Shown: positions 9,664 through 17,124 of the stretch, piece after piece
Numbering within the stretch: position 1 is the first letter of the stretch
Layout of the letters: every line of letters begins with the position of its first letter
The notes under the pieces: model-generated
What the model saw: only the letters and a program-made list of their open reading frames with translations
Told to the model about the DNA's origin: nothing
Databases searched by the model: none
Position numbers and translations under genes: made by a program
From: Clostridium saccharoperbutylacetonicum N1-4(HMT)
GTDB lineage: Bacteria; Bacillota; Clostridia; Clostridiales; Clostridiaceae
Direction of reading: 5' to 3'
NCBI RefSeq assembly: GCF_000340885.1
Contig: NC_020291.1
Span: 4,153,001 to 4,217,000, forward strand
Length of the DNA stretch: 64,000 nucleotides

Positions 9664-11036
9664 ACTGACTCCTCCTTCTTATTATTAATGTTCTTTTTCT
9701 CTTCTTCTGGCATTACTTTTGCAAACTTAACCATTAATGTAACATCTATTATTGCTAACACTGTATATACCAAAGCAAAAGAAACCAAAGAAGTTACTAC
9801 ATAACTTAAAGATACTGTTGGTGATACTGCATTTTCAATTTTTAATAATCCAAATACAATCCAAGGTGCACGACTTACTTCTGTTAAAATCCAACCACTC
9901 GAATTAGCTAAATAAGGTAACGCAATTGATAAAAGCATTAGTTTTAATAAAGTCTTCTGATTATAAATTGTTCCTTTTTTATAAAAATATAAACCAAGTA
10001 AGCCTATTAAAATCATTAACATACCAGCTCCAACCATTAATCTAAAGCTGTAAAAAGATAAATTAACTTGTGGTATATAATTTCCTGGTCCATATTTTTT
10101 TTCATATTCTGCTTGAATATCATTTATTCCTTTTACTTCTCCGGTAAAACTATTATAGCTCATGAAACTTAATAATTTAGGAACACTAATTTCAAATGAA
10201 TTCTTTTTATTTTCTTCATCTGCTATTGCTACTACTGCTAATGGTGCTGGATCTTTAGTTTCCCATAACGCTTCTGCTGCTGCCATTTTCATTGGTAAAT
10301 TTTTAACTAAATATTTACCTTGTAAATCTCCCATTAAGGCAACTAAAAAACTTGAAACCAAAGCCATGATTATTCCCATTTTCAAAGATGATTTTACCCA
10401 TTCAGTGTTATTTTTCTTGATTAAATGATATGCACTTATTCCCAATATAAAAAATGCACCTGTACATAAAGCTGCAAAAATTGTATGAGGAAATTGCACC
10501 CACAAATGTGGATTAGTAATCAAATCTGTAAAGCTTGTCATTTCAGCTCGTCCATTATTTAATGTATATCCAACAGGTTCATGCATAAAAGAATTTGCTG
10601 TTAAAATCCAAAAAGCTGAAATCATTGTTGCTATACTTACAATCCATATAGATAATAGATGTATTTTTTTTGATACTTTTTCCCAGCCAAAAACCCAAAT
10701 TCCAAGAAAAGTTGACTCTAAAAAGAATGCTAATAAAGCTTCAATTGCTAGTGGTACTCCAAAAATATCACCAACATATCTAGAATAATTTGACCAATTC
10801 ATTCCAAATTGAAATTCTTGTACTAATCCTGTTACAACTCCCATAGCAAAGTTAATAAGAAATAGTTTTCCCCAATATTTAACCATTTTCTTATATTTTT
10901 CATTCCCTGTTTTTACATAAAAAGTCTCCATAATTGCTAAATAAAAACCCAAACCAATTGTCAATGGAACAAAAAAGAAATGATAGACCGTTGTTATTGC
11001 AAACTGCCATCGTGCAAAATTAATAACGTTATCCAT
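9654..11036 (-). CDS. cydA: Cytochrome bd oxidase subunit I
   Basis: This 460-residue subunit carries the haems of cytochrome bd and reduces O2 to water using quinol. Visible haem and proton-path residues are His19, Glu99, Glu107, His184 (FPHTIF) and Met334 (FRLMVGAG), with GRAEM near 162-166. The quinol-binding loop keeps Lys250 and Glu255 but is short, as in Firmicutes. The ribosome site AGAGGAG is good. It is the first gene of cydABDC. In a clostridium the enzyme most likely scavenges oxygen. Confidence 0.95.
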   Translation of the reverse strand: MDNVINFARWQFAITTVYHFFFVPLTIGLGFYLAIMETFYVKTGNEKYKKMVKYWGKLFLINFAMGVVTGLVQEFQFGMNWSNYSRYVGDIFGVPLAIEALLAFFLESTFLGIWVFGWEKVSKKIHLLSIWIVSIATMISAFWILTANSFMHEPVGYTLNNGRAEMTSFTDLITNPHLWVQFPHTIFAALCTGAFFILGISAYHLIKKNNTEWVKSSLKMGIIMALVSSFLVALMGDLQGKYLVKNLPMKMAAAEALWETKDPAPLAVVAIADEENKKNSFEISVPKLLSFMSYNSFTGEVKGINDIQAEYEKKYGPGNYIPQVNLSFYSFRLMVGAGMLMILIGLLGLYFYKKGTIYNQKTLLKLMLLSIALPYLANSSGWILTEVSRAPWIVFGLLKIENAVSPTVSLSYVVTSLVSFALVYTVLAIIDVTLMVKFAKVMPEEEKKNINNKKEESVWI

Positions 11037-11150
11037 AATAATTCTCCTCTCATAAAAAATATTAATAAATAATCTATATGTATAATTATATAATAAGTAT
11101 GTCTAAATTGGAACATTTTTGTGCAACCATATATTATTTTGAAGAAGAAA

Positions 11151-11663
11151 TTAATTATAGAATACGCTTTTCTTTTTATTTCTCTTAAATAAATACATAT
11201 TTTCATCAGCTACCTTTAAATAACTATCAATACTAAAGTCATTATCAATTTGACCAGAAACAATTTCAATTATTCCATATGATAATTCAGATATCTCCGT
11301 ATACTTTTTAAATTTTTCATCTATTTCTTTTATACTTTCTAAAACTATTTCGCTATTTATAACTTCTTTTATACACTGAAAGTTTACAAGGATTTCTTCC
11401 ATAGGAATTTTTATTTTTTTAACTAATTTAGTGAGCCATCTTATATAGCTAAAATATAATTCCTTACTTCCAACTCTTATAGATACTGACAAAAAGTTCA
11501 AGGTACTTTTAATATCTTCTAAAAATTTATCCTTTTGTAGTTTGTTATATTTTATTATCAATTCTGGCTGAAGCGAATATTGCAATTCAATAATCTTCTC
11601 TGAGTAATTATTCAAATTATTACTAATTTGCTTCGAAATATTCTCATTTAAATCTTTCACCAT
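11151..11663 (-). CDS. Helical protein of unknown function upstream of cydA
   Basis: This 170-residue, predicted all-helical cytoplasmic protein has no signal peptide or membrane segment. The segment around SIRVGSKELYFSYIRWLTKL recalls the small helical N-terminal domain found in some clostridial B12-binding sensor proteins, but no cobalamin motif DxHxxG is present. That resemblance is from memory and weak. ATG at 11663 is preferred because GAGGGG lies eight bases upstream; GTG at 11670 and ATG at 11667 are too close to it. The gene lies 114 bases upstream of cydA on the same strand, so a role in bd oxidase control is possible. Confidence 0.6.
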   Translation of the reverse strand: MVKDLNENISKQISNNLNNYSEKIIELQYSLQPELIIKYNKLQKDKFLEDIKSTLNFLSVSIRVGSKELYFSYIRWLTKLVKKIKIPMEEILVNFQCIKEVINSEIVLESIKEIDEKFKKYTEISELSYGIIEIVSGQIDNDFSIDSYLKVADENMYLFKRNKKKSVFYN

Positions 11664-12085
11664 AAACATCACCCCTCATAACATGTGATTTCCTCAAAAT
11701 AACTAACTGATTATTTTATTTAAAACTAATTTCATTATTTTTCTACAAGCGCTATCTTATTTTTTTACTTTTTTTAATTCTTCTAATTTTTTATATCTAT
11801 AATTAAATATATTTCTACATTTATATCTTTTTCCCTTTTAAATTTTTCCTCTTTTTCCTTTTAATTGTCTCATTTTTCAACAGTATATGTCTTATTTTGT
11901 CGTTTCATTTTATAATCGACCACAAATTTCAAGTTGTCGAAATTATCCAGTTAATATTGTACTCTACTATTTATTGCTACTTATTAACTAAAAATATATT
12001 AATATGTTATAATTAGAAATATAAACGTTTAAACTTATTAACAATTATTTTATATATCATAACTAGGGTGTAGAGGGGATATGAC
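11664..12085. other. Divergent intergenic region, 422 bp
   Basis: Very AT-rich DNA between the leftward unknown gene and the rightward prenyl synthase gene. It must hold both promoters. No convincing operator, riboswitch or repeat was found. Confidence 0.4.
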
Positions 12086-13036
12086 ATGATAACAAGTGCT
12101 AATCTATATGATTATTTTGAAAATGATTTATCTGAAATTAAAAATATTATTACATTAAATTTAAAAAATAGAGATTCTAGTACTAGTACCTTGCTAAATT
12201 CATTAGCAGCAACAGAAGGAAAAATGATAAGAGCTATTTTTACATTAATTGGTGGTTCTTTTGGTGAAATTGATAAATCTAAACTTTATAATATTGCTGC
12301 TGGAATAGAAATTCTTCATCTAGCAACACTTGTACACGATGATATAATAGATGATTCTGGTCTACGTCGCGGAAAAGAAACTATTAATATTACTCATGGA
12401 GCAAAAACGGCTTTGTTTACCGGAGATTACCTTTTTGCACAAGCCTTTATCTTATTTTCCGAATCTGCTTCGCGAGAAAGTTTTTATAATATTTCTAAGA
12501 CAATAAAATTCATATGTCAAAGTGAAATAAATCAATTTTTATCAAAGTATTCTTTAAACTCCACTATTCTTGATTATTTTAGAAGAATAAACGGTAAATG
12601 TGCTTCACTTTTTTCATTAAGTTTGTCTTTAGGAGCCTTAGATGGACATGCTGATGATAAAATAATAAATACTTTAAAAAGAATTGGATATTATGTTGGT
12701 ACTGCCTTTCAATTAATTGATGACATATTAGATATAACCACTCCAAATACTGTTTTAGGTAAGCCATCAGGAAATGATTTATTCGAAGGCATATACACCT
12801 TTCCACTTCTATTTGAAATAAAAAATAAAAATGTGAAGTTATTATCAGCATTAGAGTCAAATGACCTTTCAACTGTTTCAGATATTTTAAAAACATCTGA
12901 TGGTATAAAAACTGCTAGAAAGCTTGCAGAAAAATACACACTTAAAGCTTTAAGTTTAATAGATACGCTTCCAAATAGTCATGAAAAAACTATTCTTAAA
13001 AGCATAATAGATAAGTTACTCAAAAGAGAGTATTAA
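12086..13036 (+). CDS. Long-chain trans-polyprenyl diphosphate synthase
   Basis: This 316-residue all-alpha prenyltransferase extends allylic diphosphates with isopentenyl diphosphate. The first aspartate-rich motif is HDDIIDD followed by GLRRG near residues 88-100, and the second is QLIDDILD near residues 210-217. No bulky aromatic sits just before the first motif, which is typical of long-chain enzymes such as heptaprenyl synthase component II. No component I gene is adjacent. The product could serve quinone side chains, relevant to the nearby oxidase, or undecaprenyl-like carriers; the gene alone cannot tell. AGAGGGG precedes the ATG. Confidence 0.85.
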   Translation: MITSANLYDYFENDLSEIKNIITLNLKNRDSSTSTLLNSLAATEGKMIRAIFTLIGGSFGEIDKSKLYNIAAGIEILHLATLVHDDIIDDSGLRRGKETINITHGAKTALFTGDYLFAQAFILFSESASRESFYNISKTIKFICQSEINQFLSKYSLNSTILDYFRRINGKCASLFSLSLSLGALDGHADDKIINTLKRIGYYVGTAFQLIDDILDITTPNTVLGKPSGNDLFEGIYTFPLLFEIKNKNVKLLSALESNDLSTVSDILKTSDGIKTARKLAEKYTLKALSLIDTLPNSHEKTILKSIIDKLLKREY

Positions 13037-13071
13037 GAATTACATATTTTTCACATCTCATATTTCATAAT

Positions 13072-13177
13072 AAAAGAGCATTTATATCACAATGTGAACT
13101 GCTCCCTTCTAAGTAAAACAGTTTTATTATTTCAACTGTCTACCTAGAAGGAAGCATATCATGATAAATGCTCTTTT
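13072..13177. terminator. Two-tier inverted repeat between convergent genes
   Basis: The outer arms AAAAGAGCATTTAT (13072-13085) and ATAAATGCTCTTTT (13164-13177) are perfect complements. Inside them CCTTCTA (13105-13111) pairs with TAGAAGG (13145-13151) and AACAGT with ACTGTC-side bases (13117-13139). It probably terminates both the prenyl synthase and the chemoreceptor transcripts, but is larger than a usual terminator. Confidence 0.65.
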
Positions 13178-13182
13178 AAATA

Positions 13183-14154
13183 TTATTCTTCTCTAAGCAT
13201 CTTTATTTGATTCAAATAATTAAATACATTAATATAATAATCTGCTTTTTTCTGAATACTATAAAGTATATTTTCTAGTTCTTTATTTTCAAGCCTTGAT
13301 CTATCTACCAAATTATTTAAGTTCATAGATATTTCTTTTATTCCTTGTAAATTTTCCTTTTGAGATTCCTGAACTTGTTGAACATTTTCATTTACTTCTG
13401 ATTCAGATTCAATTATATTTTCTAGAATAGTAGATGATTTTTCAATAATACCAGTAGTAGATCCAATAAGCGAAGTTCCTTCATTTGATTTATCAGATAA
13501 TTCTCCCATAGAATGTGTTAAATTTTTTAAAGAATCAATAATATCTTTTGCGTTCTTTTGAGTATCAACTGATAATTTTTTTATTTCATTTGCCACTACA
13601 GAAAATCCTCTTCCTGCTTCACCTGCTCTTGCTGCTTCTATTGATGCATTTAATGATAATAAATTTGTCTGCTGAGCAATTCCTGTTATTATTCTTGCAA
13701 AATCTTGAATACTATTATATTGTACTTGGATATTAGAAATCAATTTGATAAATTCATCAAATACAGTTGAAACTATTTTAACTTGTTTTATCAATTCATC
13801 AAAGTCTAGTTTAGCAGTTTCAATTTGATTCTGAGACTTATTCAAGCTTGTAATTACATCTATTAATAAATTTTCTGTCTTATCACTGTTTTTAGATAGC
13901 ATCTGTAAATAGTCATTAACCTTCTCAGTTTGCTCTGTTGTGTATTCTACTCCCTTGAGTAAATTTCCTAGTCCATAAGTAATATTTCCTTCTTCACTAA
14001 CAACTAAACTAGCATTATTTTTAATCTGCTCAACTAATTCTATAACTTCCTCCATATATATAAAACATTCTTCACCATCTTTTGAATACCTAACAATATT
14101 ATCTTCGGAAATCCTTACATCATCAATTTTTGTATCTTTCGCTTTCTTCAACAT
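13183..14154 (-). CDS. Soluble methyl-accepting chemotaxis-type signalling protein
   Basis: This 323-residue protein has no membrane segment or HAMP domain. Its C-terminal two thirds form the MCP coiled-coil hairpin with the conserved tip around [19 protein letters not shown], which contacts CheA and CheW. The N-terminal 70 residues are a small unassigned domain. AGGAGGG precedes the ATG. It follows the FIST gene after 12 bases, so the cytoplasmic FIST sensor probably feeds this receptor. Confidence 0.85.
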   Translation of the reverse strand: MLKKAKDTKIDDVRISEDNIVRYSKDGEECFIYMEEVIELVEQIKNNASLVVSEEGNITYGLGNLLKGVEYTTEQTEKVNDYLQMLSKNSDKTENLLIDVITSLNKSQNQIETAKLDFDELIKQVKIVSTVFDEFIKLISNIQVQYNSIQDFARIITGIAQQTNLLSLNASIEAARAGEAGRGFSVVANEIKKLSVDTQKNAKDIIDSLKNLTHSMGELSDKSNEGTSLIGSTTGIIEKSSTILENIIESESEVNENVQQVQESQKENLQGIKEISMNLNNLVDRSRLENKELENILYSIQKKADYYINVFNYLNQIKMLREE

Positions 14155-14166
14155 AAACTTTCCCTC

Positions 14167-15198
14167 CTATTCAACAGCCAATAAAACCATAGTTTGATTA
14201 ACATGTTTTCTATAAAACTGTTCTCCATAACTTACAAATCCAGTTATATTTGGACATAACCCTGTTAATTCATTATCAATTGACTTCCAAATTCCATCTT
14301 CTTGAAATTTTAAACTTCTTAATATACAATTTATAGCCAAAACGAAACTAGGTTTGAAATCTATTTCTTTCACAGTTTTTCTTAGTTGTTGAACAGGATC
14401 AACTGGCTTAAGAGTCTCTACAAATGTATCTGAGAGCATTTGACAATAGAAAGTAATCGACTTGTCTGGATTAACTTTCATAGGGGATGCTATGTAGATT
14501 TCATCTTCATAAATCCTTCCCAAAGGATTATTCATAAAATAGTTTGGCAATTCTTGCTCTCTTACATTTAAAACTTTAGCATATTCAGTACTTGCAGGAA
14601 TTTTATTAAAAGTTTTTACAGTTCTACTTATTAAATCTGAATCCGTAATTAGCAGCCTATTTCCAGTAGATTCGTAAATATTTTCCTTAATAATCTTCGT
14701 TCTTTTTTTCATATTAAAGAAAATAGCAACACTCTTCACCCTTCTTGTCCCAATAAAAATAAGCGTTTCTTCAAATTTAAGGTTATCTCCAGCACTTCCA
14801 CCAATTATCTTAAAATCATTATCTGTAAAATAAAAAGTTGTAATAATACTTTCTTCTGTGCCATTTAAACCATCACATAATAAAAGTGCAAAAGCATTTT
14901 TATTACTTTGAACTCTCTTATAGGCTTCCTTTAATTTTTTAACATTCTTTATTGGAGGATTTGTTATTTCAACAACTTCTCCTTGTTCCAAATCATATTC
15001 AAATCCAGTAATCACACCATTTTTATAACCACTTTTGCAGTATTCTCCAGCTGTTGAACAAAGTATAACATTTGATGATACCTGCTTAGATAATTCTGTA
15101 ATTAATTCAGTGTTAGAAAAAACAACAAATCCTTTATCTAAATTATTTCTGGTATAATTCAACGCTTCTGCAACATTTGAAAATAAAAATTCTCTCAT
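14167..15198 (-). CDS. FIST domain sensory protein
   Basis: This 343-residue soluble protein has FIST N and C regions: the N half includes GGSAGDNLKFEETLIF and the C half contains NPLGRIYEDEIYIASPMKV and ITFYCQMLSDTFVETL. FIST domains are proposed small-ligand sensors, possibly for amino acids, and often pair with chemotaxis or diguanylate-signalling proteins. The start at 15198 is chosen because GGGAGATGGAG lies just upstream; a longer reading from 15222 lacks a site. It is cotranscribed with the chemoreceptor that follows. Confidence 0.85.
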   Translation of the reverse strand: MREFLFSNVAEALNYTRNNLDKGFVVFSNTELITELSKQVSSNVILCSTAGEYCKSGYKNGVITGFEYDLEQGEVVEITNPPIKNVKKLKEAYKRVQSNKNAFALLLCDGLNGTEESIITTFYFTDNDFKIIGGSAGDNLKFEETLIFIGTRRVKSVAIFFNMKKRTKIIKENIYESTGNRLLITDSDLISRTVKTFNKIPASTEYAKVLNVREQELPNYFMNNPLGRIYEDEIYIASPMKVNPDKSITFYCQMLSDTFVETLKPVDPVQQLRKTVKEIDFKPSFVLAINCILRSLKFQEDGIWKSIDNELTGLCPNITGFVSYGEQFYRKHVNQTMVLLAVE

Positions 15199-15377
15199 AA
15201 CTCCATCTCCCATCAATACCATTTAGTTATTTTTTATTAAAGTATAATTTAAACCCTATAATTCTTTCACAAGATTATATAATTAATTTTTTAGTGCTGA
15301 TAATCCTTAAATACTTGCATACATCTGTTCGGTTGAAGCGCTTGCTCTTCAGTTGCATTCAATATACAAAAAATTAT

Positions 15378-15449
15378 TCAAGTTAAAATAGTATTGGCTT
15401 CTAATTGTGCTATAATTCTCAAAACTTCTGAATGTTTGATGTTAACCAT
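15378..15449 (-). CDS. Short open reading frame, 23 aa, possibly a gene remnant
   Basis: AGGAGGGGG lies three bases upstream of the ATG, an unusually strong site. The peptide starts MVNIKHSEVLRIIAQLEANT and stops at TGA (15378-15380). The same frame then stays open for 28 more codons to TAA at 15291-15293. It may be a real small protein, a gene interrupted by a nonsense change, or chance. No family was recognised. Confidence 0.35.
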   Translation of the reverse strand: MVNIKHSEVLRIIAQLEANTILT

Positions 15450-15686
15450 AATCCCCCTCCTAAATTATTTTTATCCTGCTGGTAACTATTGTAAATTTTT
15501 CACTATAATAACATAAATTTAGTTAACAAAATTCTACCCAAATTAACTAAATTTTATTTTATATCATAGTTATATTCATATTATATATATTTCTATTTAT
15601 CTTTCTTATTTCCTCTCACTTTTCGATTTGTTGCTCTTTTTTTATTCCCTCATAATTCTGCATAATATATAGTTTTTCAGTTTTAT

Positions 15687-15715
15687 TTGTCAGAATGTTC
15701 TATGATTTTTTTAAT
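15687..15715 (+). promoter_or_regulatory. Candidate promoter for a small RNA
   Basis: TTGTCA (15687-15692) and TTTAAT (15710-15715) are separated by 17 bases. No gene follows on the plus strand, but a terminator-like hairpin lies about 120 bases downstream. Confidence 0.35.
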
Positions 15716-15721
15716 ATCTTA

Positions 15722-15872
15722 TCTTTTACAAAGATATTATGTATTAATTTGTAATACTATTTATTTTGCCTGAAATTACTTTTTATCTTATACTTTATAT
15801 ATAAACAATTCAATTATATTAAACCCTTTATTATTGGAATGACTTGTCCCTTAGAGTCATTCTTTGTTTTAT
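15722..15872 (+). ncRNA. Candidate small RNA, about 150 nt
   Basis: Bounded by the promoter-like pair just upstream and the hairpin AATGACT/AGTCATT followed by a T-rich tail near 15837-15872. No coding frame is seen. It is a structural guess without family assignment. Confidence 0.3.
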
Positions 15873-15932
15873 TACTAAACAAAATCTTTTAAGTATAAAA
15901 TATAAATATTTCAATGTTTATTCTTATAAAAG

Positions 15933-15981
15933 AATAAATAGGTGTTTCAAATAATATTTTTATCTGAAACACCTATTTATT
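15933..15981. terminator. Bidirectional terminator of the redox operon
   Basis: A perfect 17-bp stem (15933-15949 with 15965-15981) contains GGTGTTTCA/TGAAACACC and has T-rich arms in both directions. It lies 25 bases after the leftward NuoF-like gene. Confidence 0.85.
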
Positions 15982-16006
15982 TTACAATTAATTCGTACAA
16001 AATGTT

Positions 16007-17110
16007 TTAGCGCTTACATGGTATAGGTTTTTGTGGACATCTAGGCTTAATTGCTCCAGCCTTAACTATTGCATCTTCTTCACAAGCATCCACACATTTA
16101 CCGCATTGAGTACATTCATCTTGATCAATTACATGTATAAACTTCTTCTTACCAAGAATTGCATCATCATCACATTCATCTACACAATCTGTGCATCCTA
16201 TACATTTATCTGCAAGGATATGATAAGTAACAAATTTACTACACGCCCCAGCTTTACAAGATTTTTTAGTAATATGCTCTTCTATCTCTTCTTTGAAGTT
16301 ATTCATAGCACTTAGTACAGTTGAAGCAAGTGTTCCATCAACTTCACAAAGCACTTGATTCTTCATTTCACTACAAAGATCTAATAATAAAGCTATATCA
16401 CTTGTCTTTCCCTTTTTTTGCGTAAGATCTGAAAGAATCATGTTAATTTGAGTAACCCCCTCAAATCCAAAAACACATCTTCCACAAGATTCTTTAGTAT
16501 AGCCTTCCGCTATAGTTTTTAATTTATCTAAAATACAATCAGTTTCATCAAATATAGTAATATAGTCTGTTGTTAGTTCAAGTTCAGTATTAAGATCAGC
16601 TTCTCCTATGAAAATTGCCATTGGATAACCTAAATACATTCCTTTAAAGGTACCTTTAACACTAACAGCTTCTATAATTTCCTTTGAAGAAACCTTTTTA
16701 TTAAAGGTGTAACTTCCACTTTTCTTTACACTTCCATTTATATATACGTTCTTTGACTCACTACCTAGAAGCATTTCAACTGTAAATACAGCTTTATCTT
16801 CCTCTTTAGAAGCAGGTATTGCCTTTTCTCCTTCTATAACTTTTAAAATTGCACTTGAGTTTCTATAAACAAATCCAAAACTCCCATCAACTAATATAAT
16901 TTTTAAGTTCATATTAGGATAATTTTTAGCTTCTACTTCTAATTTATTTTGAAGCTCTTTTTCCTTTTGATCTAATACGATATAATTCTCTTCTGCTTTT
17001 TTTAAGTTTATTGCTTCTAAAACTTGAGATGTATTATTCTTTAAAATATCAATTGAAACTGGTGCTTCTTTATATGCAGTTACTCCATTACATATTAAAT
17101 AATTATTCAT
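16007..17110 (-). CDS. Degenerate NuoF-like iron-sulfur protein with C-terminal 2[4Fe-4S] ferredoxin domain
   Basis: This 367-residue protein aligns with the C-terminal part of NuoF. It has an SSAILKVIEG stretch like the end of the flavin domain, an SLBB fold near 118-175 (NVYINGSVKKSGSY), and the N3-cluster region ESCGRC at 207-212 with a fourth-ligand cysteine at 255. The glycine-rich NADH and FMN motifs of NuoF are absent, and the third N3 cysteine is Gly215. The tail adds eight ferredoxin cysteines (303, 306, 309, 313 and 333, 336, 339, 343). It is likely an electron-transfer subunit that no longer binds NADH. It follows the NuoG/GltD fusion by 14 bases. Confidence 0.75.
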   Translation of the reverse strand: MNNYLICNGVTAYKEAPVSIDILKNNTSQVLEAINLKKAEENYIVLDQKEKELQNKLEVEAKNYPNMNLKIILVDGSFGFVYRNSSAILKVIEGEKAIPASKEEDKAVFTVEMLLGSESKNVYINGSVKKSGSYTFNKKVSSKEIIEAVSVKGTFKGMYLGYPMAIFIGEADLNTELELTTDYITIFDETDCILDKLKTIAEGYTKESCGRCVFGFEGVTQINMILSDLTQKKGKTSDIALLLDLCSEMKNQVLCEVDGTLASTVLSAMNNFKEEIEEHITKKSCKAGACSKFVTYHILADKCIGCTDCVDECDDDAILGKKKFIHVIDQDECTQCGKCVDACEEDAIVKAGAIKPRCPQKPIPCKR

Positions 17111-17124
17111 ATTCTTTCACCTCT

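Larger units (their letters stand above)
15199..16006. other. Intergenic region, about 800 bp
   Basis: Contains a short peptide reading frame with a strong ribosome site (15378-15449), a candidate plus-strand small RNA (about 15722-15872) and the 17-bp hairpin at 15933-15981. The remainder is AT-rich with no recognised feature. Confidence 0.5.

Noticed and set aside
10994..11206. Leftward 70-codon frame across the cydA start region
   Set aside because: It overlaps cydA and the upstream gene in another frame, lacks a ribosome site and reads as low-complexity hydrophobic sequence.
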